Positions 33,152 through 33,468 of a stretch of 33,468 nucleotides of DNA are shown one piece after another. The position numbers were made by a program, and so were the translations under genes. Numbering within the stretch: position 1 is the first letter of the stretch; the number at the start of each line of letters is the position of its first letter. The stretch is from Candidatus Azophilus lithoversatilis (GTDB taxonomy: Bacteria > Pseudomonadota > Gammaproteobacteria > Pseudomonadales > Azotimanducaceae). The stretch is from the NCBI GenBank assembly GCA_028278675.1, contig JAQAJJ010000014.1, positions 15,336 through 48,803 on the forward strand, in the 5' to 3' direction. The notes under the pieces were generated by a model. That model was not told the origin of the DNA and made no database searches. It saw only the letters and a program-made list of their open reading frames with translations.

Positions 33152-33211
33152 CGAACCAAGGCCCTAATGGTCGAAGATGGGGGTGTTGACCTCGCCGAAT
33201 GCGTTGGTTCG
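33152..33211. promoter_or_regulatory. Inverted repeat in the regulator-hydrolase gap
   Basis: CGAACCAA (33152-33159) and TTGGTTCG (33204-33211) form a perfect 8-bp inverted repeat with 44 bases between arms. It lies before the hydrolase start. It could be a binding site for the adjacent regulator, or chance. Confidence 0.25.
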
Positions 33212-33261
33212 GTCTGCTGCCGCATCCGGGAACCAGTCGATATCGGGAGATGGCAGCCGGT

Positions 33262-33468
33262 TCATCGGTTTTCAATCTTCCACTTCTTGTTGACCTCGCT
33301 GACCGGGTCGTCCACATTGATGCCTGCGACATCGCACCCGCGCAAAAAGTCGCGATAGTGTTTCGCCATCCATTCCTCGGCCGTGGCAGGGTCCCTGTTC
33401 TTGATGGCTGCAAAGATGGTTTCGTGAGCCTGGAGCAGACGTTTGCCCGGCCCCAGCTTCTTGGTTAC
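33262..33468 (-). CDS. C-terminal end of a GntR/FCD-type regulator (partial)
   Basis: The last 68 residues of a protein whose start lies beyond the window. They include KRLLQAHETIFAAIKNRD, then TAEEWMAKHYRDFLRG, a pattern typical of the last helices of the FCD ligand-binding domain of GntR/FadR-family regulators (H..I..AI..RD...A...M..H). The DNA-binding part is not visible. It is transcribed in the same direction as the hydrolase and oxygenase genes and probably controls them. The stop codon is at 33264-33262. Confidence 0.7.
   Translation of the reverse strand, partial: VTKKLGPGKRLLQAHETIFAAIKNRDPATAEEWMAKHYRDFLRGCDVAGINVDDPVSEVNKKWKIENR

Noticed and set aside
1-33468. tRNA, rRNA, tmRNA and CRISPR arrays
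   Set aside because: I looked for T-loop patterns, the tmRNA expected near smpB, and regularly spaced repeats. Nothing convincing was found by eye, so a structure-model search would still be needed to exclude small RNAs.

Overview
The window is GC-rich DNA, most probably from a gammaproteobacterium. Three things point there: the order recN / grpE-dnaK-dnaJ-dapB, the smpB / ratA-rnfH / bamE neighbourhood, and two sequences that fit sigma-32 heat-shock promoters. I found no rRNA, tRNA, CRISPR array, transposase or complete insertion sequence. The species cannot be named from this sequence alone.

Layout. (1) 1-1.8 kb has little coding evidence: one doubtful small gene plus short repeats. (2) 1.8-14.1 kb, all on +, is an envelope and thiol-redox block: a two-module M16 peptidase, a DsbD/ScsB-like thiol transporter, a possible glycine-riboswitch-like element, a large TonB-dependent receptor, a TlpA-like thioredoxin lipid-free exported protein with a decayed tandem copy, a thioredoxin-glutaredoxin double-domain protein, and a TVP38-type membrane protein. 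(3) 14.4-21.2 kb, all on -, is a stress block read as hrcA, an SDR oxidoreductase, grpE, dnaK, dnaJ, dapB; recN is divergent from hrcA. (4) 22.9-24.9 kb is a lower-GC accessory patch with a frameshifted P-loop kinase, an intact HigA-type antitoxin, a frameshifted HigB-type toxin and a coiled-coil membrane-anchored protein. (5) 25.1-28.4 kb is a compact conserved block: bamE on +, an NSS transporter-ratA-rnfH operon on -, and smpB on +. (6) 28.4-33.5 kb, all on -, looks like a catabolic cluster: the end of a GntR/FCD regulator, an alpha/beta hydrolase, two paralogous Rieske oxygenases and a CYP153-like cytochrome P450.

How the genes may work together. In block 2 the receptor, the exported M16 protease and several thiol-reducing proteins could form an outer-membrane import and periplasmic processing route for a peptide or protein; this is inference. 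In block 3 both a sigma-32 style of control and the HrcA repressor are present, although no CIRCE operator is visible. In block 6 the oxygenases, P450 and hydrolase probably act in sequence on a hydrophobic or aromatic substrate, with ferredoxin and reductase supplied from outside the window.

The most notable items are the tandem 16-bp repeat that multiplies the -35 element in front of dnaK, the gutted TlpA paralogue, the toxin gene broken by an apparent single-base loss beside an intact antitoxin, and the riboswitch-like element before the TonB receptor.
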